This document shows positions 46,051 to 56,682 of a stretch of 64,000 bases of DNA, piece by piece. The position numbers and the translations under genes were made by a program. Location of the stretch: NCBI GenBank assembly GCA_039545355.1, contig BCJJ01000023.1, positions 621,362 through 685,361 on the forward strand, read 5' to 3'. The notes below the pieces were generated by a model. It saw only the letters and a program-made list of their open reading frames with translations. It did no database searches and was not told where the DNA came from. The stretch's first letter is position 1, and each line of letters opens with the position of its first letter. This stretch comes from Trichosporon coremiiforme. Its lineage: Eukaryota > Basidiomycota > Tremellomycetes > Trichosporonales > Trichosporonaceae.

Positions 46051-47838
46051 CTAGGGCAGGTCGACGCGCTTCGCGACATTCTGCCCGCACGCGCAGCGCA
46101 CCTTCGTGTCCTCGATGCGGCCGAAGACCCACCCCGGCCGCTTGGCGCGCATCGCGTGCTTGAACGGATTGGCGCCGTTGGGGCCGGGGAACGTACGCCG
46201 GCCGACGTGCGGTACGACGACGTTGACGCTGATCGCATCGACGAGTTTGAGCGCGCCGAAGAACCTGTCCCAGGGATCCACCGGGCGGGCCAGCTTGCCC
46301 ACGGATTCGGGCAGCTCGCGCTGCAGCTCGTCCTCACTAAAGTCGAGCGTGTACACGACCCGCTTCTGCTCGAACATGCTCGCGAGCTGGGACCTGTACT
46401 CGTCCGGCATGTTGATGTTGCGGCTGTTGAGCGAGTTCAGGAGGCGTGAGCCCTGGAGCGCACCTGCGTTGTGGATTGTGAGTTCCTTAAGCTCGCTGCA
46501 GAGCGGGAGGACGGAGAGGGCAAAGCTGAGCGCAGACAGGCCGTCGACGGCGCGTGCGTCGAGGCACACCTGCTCGGGACTGGCGAGCAGCGCAACGGTG
46601 CGCTGCATGAGCGGACCGGGCAAAAGGCAGCGAATGACGAGGCGCTGCGCACCCGTCAGCACGTCCTCGAGCAGAGCCGCCGGCCACGGCGCATACTCTG
46701 GCACGCTGTGCAGGACGATGCACCTGATGCCTGGGACGCGGCGGGGCGCCCTCTTCTTAAGCCGCTTGCGCGGATCGCGCTCCCGCGGGTCGACCGACTT
46801 GACCTCGACGAATGTGCGCAGAAACAGGCCAAGGTTCGTGCGCGTCAGGTGCACGGTGCGGTGCAGCAGCGGTCGCAGCTGCGGGACCGTCGGCCGGGAC
46901 ACAATCATGAGCGTCGCGAGCTGCGCGAACTGCTCGGAGCGTGCGAGGTGCTTCCCCACAAGGTACAATAGCGTCTGCGTCCGCCGACCCTCGAAGCGCA
47001 GGTTCAGGCTGAAGCGCTTGCTGAACGGAAGGCCCGGCGGTGCCTCTTTCGCTGCTGGAGTTGAGAACGACCGCGAACGCAACCTGTGCGGTTTGGGCTT
47101 CGTCGTCTTCATCTTATTTGGCTGGGCCGCATCCTTGGCCACATCGTTCGGATCGGCATTCACCTTGGCCGTGTTCACCGATAAGGACTGAGGACCAAGC
47201 GGGCGCCGCGGCCCATGACGCGGGGGCGAGGCGGGGAACGTGAGGCGCCGCTTGGAGGAGGGCGGGCTGGGAGCATTGGACGCGCGGGGCGGAGGGGTCT
47301 TGTCATTGCATGCAGATGCAGATGCTGATGCTGATGGCGTTGGCGCAGGCTCGGGCAACGCCTTGGCCCGCGGGACGGGCGGTGGAGGCATTGCTGCCGC
47401 CTTGCGGTCAGACACACTCCATAATTCGAAAGCAGGTTCAGATGCGGCGGGCGTCGGTGCTTCGTCAACGTCCATCGGCTCATCGCCGCTGTCGTTCACT
47501 AAGGAGGGAAGCAGGTGGGGCACAGGAGAGTTTGCGAGGTCTTCCTCAGAGTCAGATGGCGTGGACGGCGGCGTCGGGACTGGCGGCCGGTATAGGTACT
47601 GCCGGAGTACGGTGACGGCGTTGTTTTCGTCTTCCTCGTCCTTCATGATGACGTCTGGTGGAGGTGTCGAGCAGCGGCGAAACCGGTCCAAGTCCATGTC
47701 GTATGTATCCTGGGGGATGCCTTCACGTATCATGGTGCGATGGAAGCCTCGACGAGTCGGAGGGCGTTCGAGCATATGAGGAGCAACAGAGACGGTGTAA
47801 TGACGAGCGAGTGGCAGGAAGACGATGGCTGGTGACAA
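46051..47838 (-). CDS. Unrecognised protein, possibly F-box/LRR-like
   Basis: One exon of up to 595 residues. The N-terminal ~240 residues are Pro/Ser/Asp-rich and disordered (PPVPTPPSTPSDSEEDLA). From about 47000 to 46100 the sequence becomes helical and leucine-rich (LYLVGKHLARSEQFAQLATLM; LSALSFALSVLPLCSELKELTI), resembling the degenerate LRR halves of many basidiomycete F-box proteins, but I see no clear F-box. It ends in a CACGQ-containing segment (TKVRCACGQNVAKRVDLP). The start is uncertain: Met22 (47775) or Met36 (47733, MIREGIPQDTYDMDLDRF) may be used. Codon use is strongly GC3-biased. Confidence 0.7.
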   Translation of the reverse strand: MSPAIVFLPLARHYTVSVAPHMLERPPTRRGFHRTMIREGIPQDTYDMDLDRFRRCSTPPPDVIMKDEEDENNAVTVLRQYLYRPPVPTPPSTPSDSEEDLANSPVPHLLPSLVNDSGDEPMDVDEAPTPAASEPAFELWSVSDRKAAAMPPPPVPRAKALPEPAPTPSASASASACNDKTPPPRASNAPSPPSSKRRLTFPASPPRHGPRRPLGPQSLSVNTAKVNADPNDVAKDAAQPNKMKTTKPKPHRLRSRSFSTPAAKEAPPGLPFSKRFSLNLRFEGRRTQTLLYLVGKHLARSEQFAQLATLMIVSRPTVPQLRPLLHRTVHLTRTNLGLFLRTFVEVKSVDPRERDPRKRLKKRAPRRVPGIRCIVLHSVPEYAPWPAALLEDVLTGAQRLVIRCLLPGPLMQRTVALLASPEQVCLDARAVDGLSALSFALSVLPLCSELKELTIHNAGALQGSRLLNSLNSRNINMPDEYRSQLASMFEQKRVVYTLDFSEDELQRELPESVGKLARPVDPWDRFFGALKLVDAISVNVVVPHVGRRTFPGPNGANPFKHAMRAKRPGWVFGRIEDTKVRCACGQNVAKRVDLP

Positions 47839-48192
47839 AATCGAATGAGTGGACTGTGGGCGTCAGGTGTCAGGATGTCAAGAGCGAGTGTCAGTCCAGT
47901 CAATCGGTCCTTTGATCGATCGGCGAAACACACCGTGCGCACTAAAGAGAATCTATAAATCTAGTGATACAATACATCGGGGCCATGCGCGCGCACCATG
48001 CAACGACTGCGTGCATCGTGACGCGCTCGGTGCCGAGTGTGTGGACGGCGGCGCGCATTATCAGCCGGTGCCCTGCGGCTTGCAACTTCAGCCCTGATCC
48101 TTTCAGTGATTGCTAGTGATGTCCAGTCTCCTGCAGGATGTCGATGGTCTGGCTTACACAGTCTCATTCAGTGACTCAGCCTCTTTGGCCGC
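47839..48192. other. Intergenic, promoter of the 46051-47838 gene
   Basis: 354 bp between two minus-strand genes; it carries the PRP4 3' side... that is, it lies upstream of the 46051-47838 gene and downstream of PRP4. I see no gene or clear motif. Confidence 0.4.
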
Positions 48193-49829
48193 CTACTCCA
48201 GCGAATGCTCCCCTCCGAAGAGGTGGAACGATCGGCTGTAGCTCGCACTCGCGATGAACTTGCCGTCCCGGCTAACATCCGCCGACATGACCTTGCCAGC
48301 GTCCGTGGCCAGGTCCCGAACGAGACGCCATTCGTCCGCGCTCCACGCTCGGACGTGACCATCGAAGCCAGCGGACACCAAGAACAGCCCTGACCTAGAC
48401 AGCTCAGTTGGCGAAGCCGCTGCGGATGAGCCATTCGCTGCGCTGTCCACATCCATCTTGCTGTCATCCTTCTCCGGCTTGTCGCCGCTAACGTCGTCGT
48501 CTGAGGCTCCATTCGCCTTCACATTAGCGTCGGGCAGGGGCGCCGTATCGATGGGGGCGTCGAGCGGCATGAATGGGTTCTCATTTGCCGCGCGGAAGAA
48601 TCGCAGGTCTGCGACACTACTGTTGTGGGCCGGGATGGTGTCTTGCGTCTTGAGAGCGCGCAAATCCCAGATACGAATCGTGTTGTCGCCGGAGCCGGTA
48701 GCAAGCTGGAAGCCGTTCGGCGCGAAGTCCATGGACAGAATCTCCTTGGCGTGACCGTCGAGAACCATGGCTGTCCTGCCCGTGCGCAGGTCCCAAACAC
48801 GACCGATACCGTCGAAACCAGCAGAGGACACGAGAGCACCGTCATCCTGGAACGCAAGAGCAATTACCTCCTTGCTGTGTCCCTCCTGGATCAGTAGCTC
48901 CTTCTGAGCTGCCACATCCCATAACCTCCACGTTCCGTCAAAGCCGGCCGATCCGACGAATGCACCTGAAGGATGGAAGGCAACACGACCAACGCGCGCC
49001 AAGTGACCCTCAAGAGAAGCTAACGGCTTCTCGCTGTTGAGCGACCATAGTTTCACCGTTCCCTCTCCTCCGCCAGTAGCGAAGTTGACAGCGTCTGGAG
49101 ACAGTCCGATGGTCGCGTCCGGATGCCAATCTCCTCCACTAATCTTCTCCTCGTGACCCTTATAAACTGAGACGTGGTTCAGATTGGGGAGGTCCCAAAT
49201 CTTAGTCGCGCCGGTCCAGCTCGTGGTCAGGACGAGCTTGGAGTTCGGAGAGAAGCGGATGGTGGAGAGTGGTCGGTCGTCACCGAATTGCGAGCCGAGG
49301 ACATTGAATGTCCGCAGATCGGAGTACACCTCCTTTCGGACATTCACGATCTTGCTGAGAGGCATGTTGACTTCGATGCGCTGCTTCGCAAGTCTTCGGC
49401 GAGCTCGTGACAAAGAGTAGCGAGCGATGGCTCGCCTAGCTTTGAGAAGATCCTCCGATCCCTCCGTGTAGAATTCGTCGTCATCGTCGTCCGAGCTGTC
49501 GCTCGAGTCGACTTCGAGAGGCGCGCCCTTTTCCCTCTCGTAGCTCTCCTGGATGACCTTCAGACGGTCTCGCCTGTCGCCGGGGCCTTCACCGAAAAGC
49601 GTGATGGGTTCTCCGAATGCACGCAAACGCTCCCGCACCTTGCGATCATCCGTGGGGACCGCCATTCGGCGCATGCGCTTCTTGCGCTCGAGTTGCTCAT
49701 GGAGAGCCGCATTCTGGGCGCGCTCTCGCTCGTCATCCGAGCCTCCGAGCTTGTACTGGTTGTCGACGGCTGATATTAGCTCTTTTCAAATCCAATCAAC
49801 TAACTGAGATCGTCGAGGTCGACTTCCAT
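48193..49829 (-). CDS. PRP4: U4/U6 snRNP protein Prp4 (WD40)
   Basis: Prp4/PRPF4 is a spliceosomal tri-snRNP protein. A 25-nt first exon (49805-49829, MEVDLDDL) is joined over a ~34-nt intron to VDNQYKLGGSDDERERAQNAALHEQLERKKRMRRMAVP. The PRP4/SFM motif DDRKVRERLRAFGEPITLFGEG follows (residues ~50-75), then an acidic stretch, and seven WD40 repeats (for example LTTSWTGATKIWDLP, FATGGGEGTVKLWSL, VGSAGFDGTWRLWDV, LATGSGDNTIRIWDL). An insert rich in Asp/Asn/Ala (APLPDANVKANGASDDDV, ~48530-48440) separates the last two blades. The gene stops at TAG 48193-48195, is divergent from the next gene (222 bp) and has only one intron that I can see. Confidence 0.92.
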
Positions 49830-50051
49830 GGCGGGCGACGTCGCTGCGCGAGATGATGCTTGAGGTAGCTCGTGGTCAGCGAAATCAACGGTGAAGTCAG
49901 TGGCGATTGCCAGGAACGGCTTGGTGGCCGCTTATCACTGGCCACTCCACCTCATTGTTTCGGCCGTCTTAAGGTCCATCCGTCACCCAAAAGTTCGGCT
50001 GTTGGCCGAGAAACCACTGCTACAACGACTCACCATCACCAACGCTACTCG

Positions 50052-51950
50052 ATGCTTCGCCGGTTCGTCGTCGCCGGCCCGTCGCGAGCGCTGCTGGCCA
50101 GGCAACTGTCAACCGCTACGAAAGGAACCGAGTCGTCTCTTCAGCTAGGCTCGACACCCGCCTCCGCAACTGGGACCCCCGCCGACCAAAATGGTGTTCC
50201 TCAGGCGACCCTTCAGCGGTTAATCGACATTGCCTCTCGGCCCGCCGGGACACAGTCTCGTCAAGATCGGTTTGAAGCATGGAGGATCTACTCCAACCTC
50301 GCTCCGGTCGATCGCTCTCGCTTGTCCTCCAACGAGCTCCGCGCGATTCTCCGAGTCATGGCGCCTCGATATGATGAGGCATGGGGTATGGCCACGCGGG
50401 ATAGCGATATTCCGAAGCAGCGCATCAAGCAGCATACGGCAAGGATGCGCCAGGGACACAAGATCGAGAACTCGCTGCAGGCTATCATGGAGGAGCTCAT
50501 GGTCCGCAACGAGAACAATCTGAACGACTGGCTCTTCGTCCTCAACGCTCTCGGTCGCCTGGGCCGCGTTTCGACTATCGAGGCTATTCTGTCCAAGGCG
50601 CCGGAGGAGATTCGCAACAACCGACGTGTACTGGAGGCTCGTCTCGGCGCTATTACGAACTGGTCTCGAAGTCTGTTATCTGCGTTCCGGAAACCGCGAC
50701 TCGAGTCCATCCAGATCGCTCACGACACTTTCTGGGACGTTTTCCAGAGGATATCGAGCCACAATCAGGACCTTAACGGCTTCACCCTTCGTCTGCTTCT
50801 CACCTCCATCTCGAGCGTGTCGAAGCTGATGGCGACGTCGGGTCAACAGGAGGAGGGTCTGGAGCGTCTCGACGGACTCTTCCGCTACATTCTGACGCAG
50901 GCTTACGGGCTCGACCTGGACAACCTCGCCGTTTCAGTTCAAGCTCGCGATGCCGGCGACGCTGGCCGGGAAGGACTCGCCAAACTGTCGGCGAAGGGTC
51001 TGACCGCTGTCATGACACACCTCGCTGCTGTCAAGACCGACCCATACCGTATGATCGCCACGTACGAGTTGCTCACGAAGATGCCTCGAGCAGCCTACAC
51101 GCAGGAGGAGATTTACGAGCAGGAGGATGAGGACGATGACTACTACGTCACTCCGGACGTTCCGGAAGGAGAGCCTATTACGGAGGCTGAGGCTTCGCTG
51201 GCTTCTGAGGCTGGCAGCTCGTACCAGGGCTTCCGCACCATGGACCAGTTCTTCCCTCCATCCACGAAGCCGGCGGCAGTCTCGGCTCTTCCGGCGAAGG
51301 AGGCTGCTCGCCTCTCGGTCTGCAAGCCGATCTTCAGCCATGAGACGATCACCGTCATGCTGACTGACTTCCGCGAGCGCGGCGTCGATCGAGCGCTTTT
51401 CCGGCACGTTCTTCGCTCTGCCATCGCCGATGCTCAGGACGCTCGCGCTCGATGGCTCGCCGTCTACCTCGGCTGCCCTGAGGGCCGACGACCGCGTCTG
51501 CGCAAGTCCGTCAGGTTGTCACCAGAGTGGTTCAAGCAGGCGCTCCAGAGGGACGACCTTGAGCTTGGTAAGGGCTCCGCACAGACCGCTCTACTCATTC
51601 AGCGGGTGCTCGACTGGAATACCGAGGAGCTCGGCGTCATCTTCAACAAGGAGAAGGACATCCGCGGCCGCGACGATCTCGAGTCCCTTCTCGAGTACCC
51701 GCCGTGGGCCAAGGACCCGCGCATTCGTCGTGTCAAGCGCAACCTCGAGGTCTGCATTATCCCTGAGGAACTCAAGACGATTGCTAGCGACACACGGACA
51801 CTGAAGAGCCTGCTGGAGCGAGCGCAGGAGATGGCCGGCCACCGGAGCGAGAGCCGAGCGCGCCAGGCGAGGAACAGGAGCATTCGTGAGGCTGAGGCTG
51901 AGGCGGCGCGGTTGAGGGAGGAGGCGGAGCAGCAGGAGGCGCAGTCGTAG
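50052..51950 (+). CDS. Probable mitochondrial PPR-like protein
   Basis: A single exon of 632 residues from the ATG at 50052, chosen because it starts MLRRFVVAGPSRALLARQLS, a typical mitochondrial targeting sequence (Arg-rich, no acids). The frame is open 60 codons further up, but without features. The body is helical with degenerate ~35-residue units (NDWLFVLNALGRLGRVSTIEAIL; ETITVMLTDFRERGVDRALFRHVL), as in pentatricopeptide proteins that act on mitochondrial RNA. An acidic loop (EQEDEDDDYY) sits near 51120. The C-terminus is an Arg/Glu-rich coiled coil ending EEAEQQEAQS. Family and role are not certain. Confidence 0.75.
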   Translation: MLRRFVVAGPSRALLARQLSTATKGTESSLQLGSTPASATGTPADQNGVPQATLQRLIDIASRPAGTQSRQDRFEAWRIYSNLAPVDRSRLSSNELRAILRVMAPRYDEAWGMATRDSDIPKQRIKQHTARMRQGHKIENSLQAIMEELMVRNENNLNDWLFVLNALGRLGRVSTIEAILSKAPEEIRNNRRVLEARLGAITNWSRSLLSAFRKPRLESIQIAHDTFWDVFQRISSHNQDLNGFTLRLLLTSISSVSKLMATSGQQEEGLERLDGLFRYILTQAYGLDLDNLAVSVQARDAGDAGREGLAKLSAKGLTAVMTHLAAVKTDPYRMIATYELLTKMPRAAYTQEEIYEQEDEDDDYYVTPDVPEGEPITEAEASLASEAGSSYQGFRTMDQFFPPSTKPAAVSALPAKEAARLSVCKPIFSHETITVMLTDFRERGVDRALFRHVLRSAIADAQDARARWLAVYLGCPEGRRPRLRKSVRLSPEWFKQALQRDDLELGKGSAQTALLIQRVLDWNTEELGVIFNKEKDIRGRDDLESLLEYPPWAKDPRIRRVKRNLEVCIIPEELKTIASDTRTLKSLLERAQEMAGHRSESRARQARNRSIREAEAEAARLREEAEQQEAQS

Positions 51951-52231
51951 GACCCCTCATCATAGCATATCATTGTACCATGCATTAGGCATTACAACTC
52001 GCATTCCGTGTGGCTACTTAGCCTCGGTTTCGAGTCGTTTCAGCCGCGCGTCAATGTCGCCGGTGCGCGACTCAAGCGCAAACGCAAAGTTCAGGACACG
52101 TCCCTCCAGGCACAAAATGAGGGGCTCGGTTAAGGCCCGATTTCCAGACTCGTTGACAAGACATCTTCGAGCCGCCAAAGATGTCAAAGCGACGGCGCAG
52201 AGCTTGATATCCCTCTCATCTCTCTAAAACA

Positions 52232-53983
52232 ATGATCGATCTTGCCTACTGTGAGTGAGCACGACGTCGGAAGCGTGTGACAGTGCAGTTTCTGCGCATT
52301 CTACGAGCCAAAAGCTGACAGACCACAGTCCAGACGGACAAGGGCGGCAACCCCGAGATCGTGCGCGAGTCGCAGCGCAAGCGCGGAGCCAAGGTTGAGC
52401 TCGTTGACGAGGTTCTCGAGCTCTACAACCAGGCTAGGGCCGGTGAGTGGATATCGGCTGGTCCAATGCTGCAGATGCTGACATGGATCTCACCCGTTTA
52501 CTACCGATATTGACATTGTGTCCATCGCGCGATCACTTCGCCACATCCTCAACCTTTATGTCCTGCAATGCGGTTCTGCTTTTGTTTGGATCGCTATGGC
52601 CATTGGAACTGGAATATCTGCATCCCGTGCAACCCACAATATGCGCTTTTACCTGATTCGACCCCCAATTTTTCCGCAATTCAGCCCAGTACGAGGTCGA
52701 GACCGAACGTCGCGCGGTCAACGCTGTTCAGAAGGAGATCGGTGCCATCAAGAAGGCTAAGGGTGATGCCTCCGAGCTCCTGGCTAAGAAGGCCGAGCAC
52801 GACAAGAAGATCGCTGAGCTCCAGGCCAAGGCCAACGAGCTCAACGCCGCCCGTGACCGCACCGCTGCCAGGATAGGAAACATTGTCGACCCCGCCTGCC
52901 ACGTCTCTCTGACTGAGGTGAGTTTGGACATCGGTAGCTTGAACTGACGCCCAGGATGACAACCCTGTCAAGGCTTTCTGGCACCCGGAGCCCAACCACA
53001 AGGGCAACGCTGCTCCTCTCACCGTTGAGGACAAGCAGACCGACATCCTTCCCCACCATGAGGTCATGTACCGCCTCGAGGCTTTTGACGGCGAGCGCGG
53101 CTCCAAGATCAACGGTCACCGTGGCTACTTCCTGACCAACGACGGTGTCGACCTCAACCAGGCCCTCATCAACTACGGTCTCGACTTCCTCCGCAAGAAG
53201 CAGTACAAAAAGATCCAGGCTCCCTTCATGATGCGCAAGGAGATCATGGCTAAGACTGCCCAGCTCGAGGAGTTCGACGAGGCCCTCTACAAGGTCACTG
53301 GCGGTGACGGCGTCGAGGAGAACGACCGCTACCTCATTGCCACTTCCGAGCAGCCCTTGTCCGGCATGCACTCCGACGAGAACATTGAGCCGAAGTCCCT
53401 CCCCATCAAGTACGCCGGTTACTCGACTTGTTTCCGTAAGGAGGCTGGTAGCCACGGCCGCGACACCTGGGGTATCTTCCGTGTCCACCAGTTCGAGAAG
53501 GTCGAGCAGTTCATCATTTGCGACCCTGAGGAGTCTCCCGCCATGCTCGACTCGATGGTCGAGACTGCCCGCGAGTTCTACGAGTCGCTCGAGATCCCTT
53601 ACCGTGTTGTCAACATCGTCTCTGGTGGTCTCAACAACGCCGCCTCGATCAAGTATGACCTCGAGGCCTGGTTCCCCTTCCAGGGCGAGTACAAGGAGCT
53701 CGTCTCGTGCTCCAACTGCACGGACTACCAGTCGCGTTCCCTCAACGTCCGTCTCGGCTACAAGCGTGCGGCCAACGAGAAGGCCGGCTTCGTCCATATG
53801 CTCAACGGTACCCTCTGTGCCACCGAGCGAGCCCTCTGCTGTCTCGTTGAGAACTACCAGACCCCCGAGGGTATCCGCATCCCCAAGGCCCTCCAGCCTT
53901 ACATGCAGGGCCGCGAATTCCTCCCCTTCACCCAGGAGCTCCCGAAGAAGGACGCCAAGAAGGAGAAGAAGGAGAAGAAGTAA
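52232..53983 (+). CDS. SES1: Seryl-tRNA synthetase, cytosolic
   Basis: Class II aminoacyl-tRNA synthetase charging tRNA-Ser (and the Sec tRNA where present). Four exons, 52232-52250, 52329-52442, 52685-52917 and 52955-53983, give 464 residues, the normal size. The N-terminal long coiled arm (EVETERRAVNAVQKEIGAI ... LNAARD) binds the tRNA. Class II motif 1, motif 2 with STCFRKEAGSHGRDTWGIFRVHQFEKVE (~53430-53520, shown in part as FRKEAG and RVHQFEKVE) and motif 3 (NGTLCATERALCCLVEN, ~53800) are intact. The C-terminal Lys-rich tail (KKDAKKEKKEKK) is usual for fungal enzymes. Intron 2 (52443-52684) is 242 nt, long for this window. Confidence 0.95.
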
Positions 53984-54554
53984 TAGACTCTTGCTTCATC
54001 TATAGACCGGTTTTTATGCATGCAGGGGGACCATTTCTAGACTTCAGATGCCTGCGGCGATGAGCGCAACAGTCAGTTTCAAGCGTCCGTCTCACCACGA
54101 GGTATGATTTCTGATCGTCGAGGTCGGCCGGCCGGCCGGCAATAGATTACATAAGCCTTTGCCGAGATGGAAGAGGTGCGGCATTTACGCCTATTAGGAC
54201 TGGCTTATTGGGAGGATTAGAAAAGCGTCGGGGACCTGGGTTGCCAATTGGGGGCGATAGCCGGCGCAAGCGAGCGTGCGAAACACGTGGTGCCTGTGGA
54301 CGCTCGAGTAATCATCTACCGGAGCTGCAGACGCTTACAGACGGCCTCGGCGAACTCACTCGGCCTCGAGCACAACTTTCTCTCCTCCCTCCGTCTTAGG
54401 TCCTCAACCTTTCCCTCTTAACCCTCCCTTCCAAAAACCCAACTCGTCCACAAAAAGCACCCCCTCCAACTGTAGACAACAGCAGGACCACCGTAACCCT
54501 TCCGACCTTCTCTCTTTCTTGTGTTCACTTCTTTTCCGACCTAGAAAACCCAAC
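53984..54554. other. Intergenic, NFS1 promoter
   Basis: 571 bp between two plus-strand genes. It contains a GGCC-repeat (54125-54139), one CACGTG (54284-54289) and a CT-rich leader from about 54360 to 54550. I see no gene. Confidence 0.45.
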
Positions 54555-56335
54555 ATGCACGCCGTCCGTGCCGCGCGCCAGCCTCTCCGCTCGGCTCTCG
54601 CCACCCCCCTCCGCGCGAGCGTCGCCCGCGCTGCCGCGGTCCCCGCCGTCCGTGGCCTTGCCACCCCCACGTCCAAAGTCGGCGCCAATGTCTCCGACGC
54701 TCCCGTCGCCGAGGCTGAGCAGGGTGAGTGTGACTTTTCGCCGGTGGCGATGGAAAACAGCTTCGCGGATCTCCGATCTTTCAACATCGGGATGCTTCTC
54801 GGACCATGACTAGCACTGCGGGAATGCTCCGCGGAGATGTAAAAGTCTTTCCGAGCAGGCTTACAGAGCTTTGCGATCGACTTCTGCCTGGTGGCGCATC
54901 GGACGCCCACTGGAGGGATCGGGGGTAGTCACCTCAGTCCTAGTCGTCACCGGCGCGATTATTGCATCATTATTGAACCCAAGCTGACTGCCGCACAGCC
55001 GAGCTTCCCGGCTTCAAGCTCGCTCCCGCCAAGAGCACTGCCATGACCGGCCGCCCCATCTACCTTGACATGCAGGCTACGACGCCCATGGACCCGCGCG
55101 TTCTTGACAAGATGATGCCGCTCTTCACCGAGATGTACGGTAACCCGCATTCGCGCACCCACGCGTATGGATGGGAGGCCGAGGGCCTCGTCGAGGAGGC
55201 GCGTGAGCATGTTGCGAACCTGATCGGTGCCGGCCCCAAGGACGTCGTGTTCACCTCCGGTGCGACCGAGAGCAACAACTTGATCGTCAAGGGTATCGCC
55301 AACTTCCACAAGGGCAAGAAGAAGCATATCATCACGACGCAGACTGAGCACAAGTGTGTGCTCGACTCGTGCCGTTTCCTCCAGACCCAGGGCTTTGAGG
55401 TCACCTACCTCCCCGTCGGACCAACGGGTCTCATCTCGCTCGAGGACCTGAAGGCCGCTCTCCGCCCGGACACCTCCCTCGTCTCGATCATGGCGGTCAA
55501 CAACGAGATCGGCGTCATCCAGCCGATGGCCGAGATCTCGCAGGTGCTCAAGGACTACGCCAAGGAGAACAAGGTGACCAAGGCGCTCTTCCACACCGAT
55601 GCCGCCCAGGCCGTCGGCAAGATCCCCATCGACGTCGAGGCTATGGGCATCGACGCCATGTCCATTTCTGGCCACAAGATCTATGGCCCCAAGGGTGTCG
55701 GTGCCGCTTATGTCCGCCGTCGCCCGCGTGTCCGTCTTGAGCCCCTCATCCACGGTGGTGGCCAGGAGCGTGGTCTCCGTTCTGGAACTGTACCGGCGCC
55801 GATCGTCGTCGGTCTCGGCGAGGCGGCGCGCCTGTGCTCGCTCGAGATGAGCGCCGACCACGCGCACATCTCCAAGCTCTCGCAGCGCCTCATCGACGGC
55901 ATCAGCAAGGACGTCGAGCACGTTGTCCGCAACGGCGACCCGAAGCACGGTTACCCCGGCTGCGTCAACCTCTCCTTCGCGTACGTCGAGGGCGAGTCGC
56001 TCCTCATGGCGCTCAAGGACGTTGCGCTCTCGTCCGGATCAGCGTGCACGTCCGCCTCCCTCGAGCCCTCGTACGTCCTCCGCGCCCTCGGTGCCAGCGA
56101 CGACATGGCCCACTCGTCCCTCCGCTTCGGCATCGGACGGTTCACCACCGAGGCCGAGATCGACATGGTCGTCAACCGCATCGTCCAGGTCGTCACCAAG
56201 CTTAGGGACATGAGCCCCCTCTGGGAGATGGTCCAGGAGGGCATCGACCTCAACAGCGTCAAGTGGTCTGAGTAAGTTTTTCCCTGCAGCTCCTTGTCAT
56301 CGGCAGGGCCATTAGCTGACACCCATAGCCACTAA
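54555..56335 (+). CDS. NFS1: Mitochondrial cysteine desulfurase Nfs1
   Basis: PLP enzyme that takes sulfur from cysteine for Fe-S clusters and tRNA thiolation. Exons 54555-54723, 54999-56271 and 56329-56335 total 482 residues. The N-terminus ([21 protein letters not shown]) is a mitochondrial presequence. [17 protein letters not shown] opens the enzyme; the PLP lysine is in [12 protein letters not shown] (~55660-55695), the TDAAQ motif precedes it, and the catalytic cysteine loop is [15 protein letters not shown] (~56030-56075). The third exon has only 7 nt; with the 57-nt intron removed the end reads KWSDH, matching the conserved ...QH end, whereas unspliced it reads KWSE. The first intron is 275 nt. 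Confidence 0.93.
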
Positions 56336-56682
56336 GCGTTTCCGCGATAGGCGATCGAGGTAATTTGGTAGCATCAGGTATTGAGAGTGGTCTCTCGCAA
56401 GAGCATGTAGTACAACGATAAACAGATCCATGTTCCGGGGCTGCACGCCCGCCCCGGTGTCTCCGGCACCAGGCGTATTCTATCAGAGCAGGAGCTGGGC
56501 CGCAGTAGTTACGCATTCAGGCCGATGCACTGAGCGCAGAGGGCTCTCGGGCGAAGCGTCAGAGGCTACTATTCCCTCTTAGTGATGCTGCGGCTCACAT
56601 GCCATCACCTGCAACTCCCCACGGCGGACGCGAGTTCAGAGCCAGCAGCAGTCAGGATACACTAAATGCATGGATACAACAA
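56336..56682. other. Intergenic between convergent NFS1 and SUS1
   Basis: 347 bp holding two 3' ends. I see no gene, repeat or conserved motif in it. Confidence 0.45.

Noticed and set aside
46106..47191. Plus-strand frame of 361 codons opposite the 46051-47838 gene.
   Set aside because: Ser/Arg-rich antisense shadow. I keep the minus frame because it is longer and has helical leucine-rich blocks, though neither has a firm family.
52841..53797. Minus-strand frame of 318 codons opposite seryl-tRNA synthetase.
   Set aside because: It is antisense to a fully conserved enzyme and has the Leu/Val/Asp/Glu composition typical of GC-rich antisense frames.
54959..55948. Minus-strand frame of 329 codons opposite NFS1.
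   Set aside because: Same antisense artefact; NFS1 on the plus strand has all catalytic motifs.
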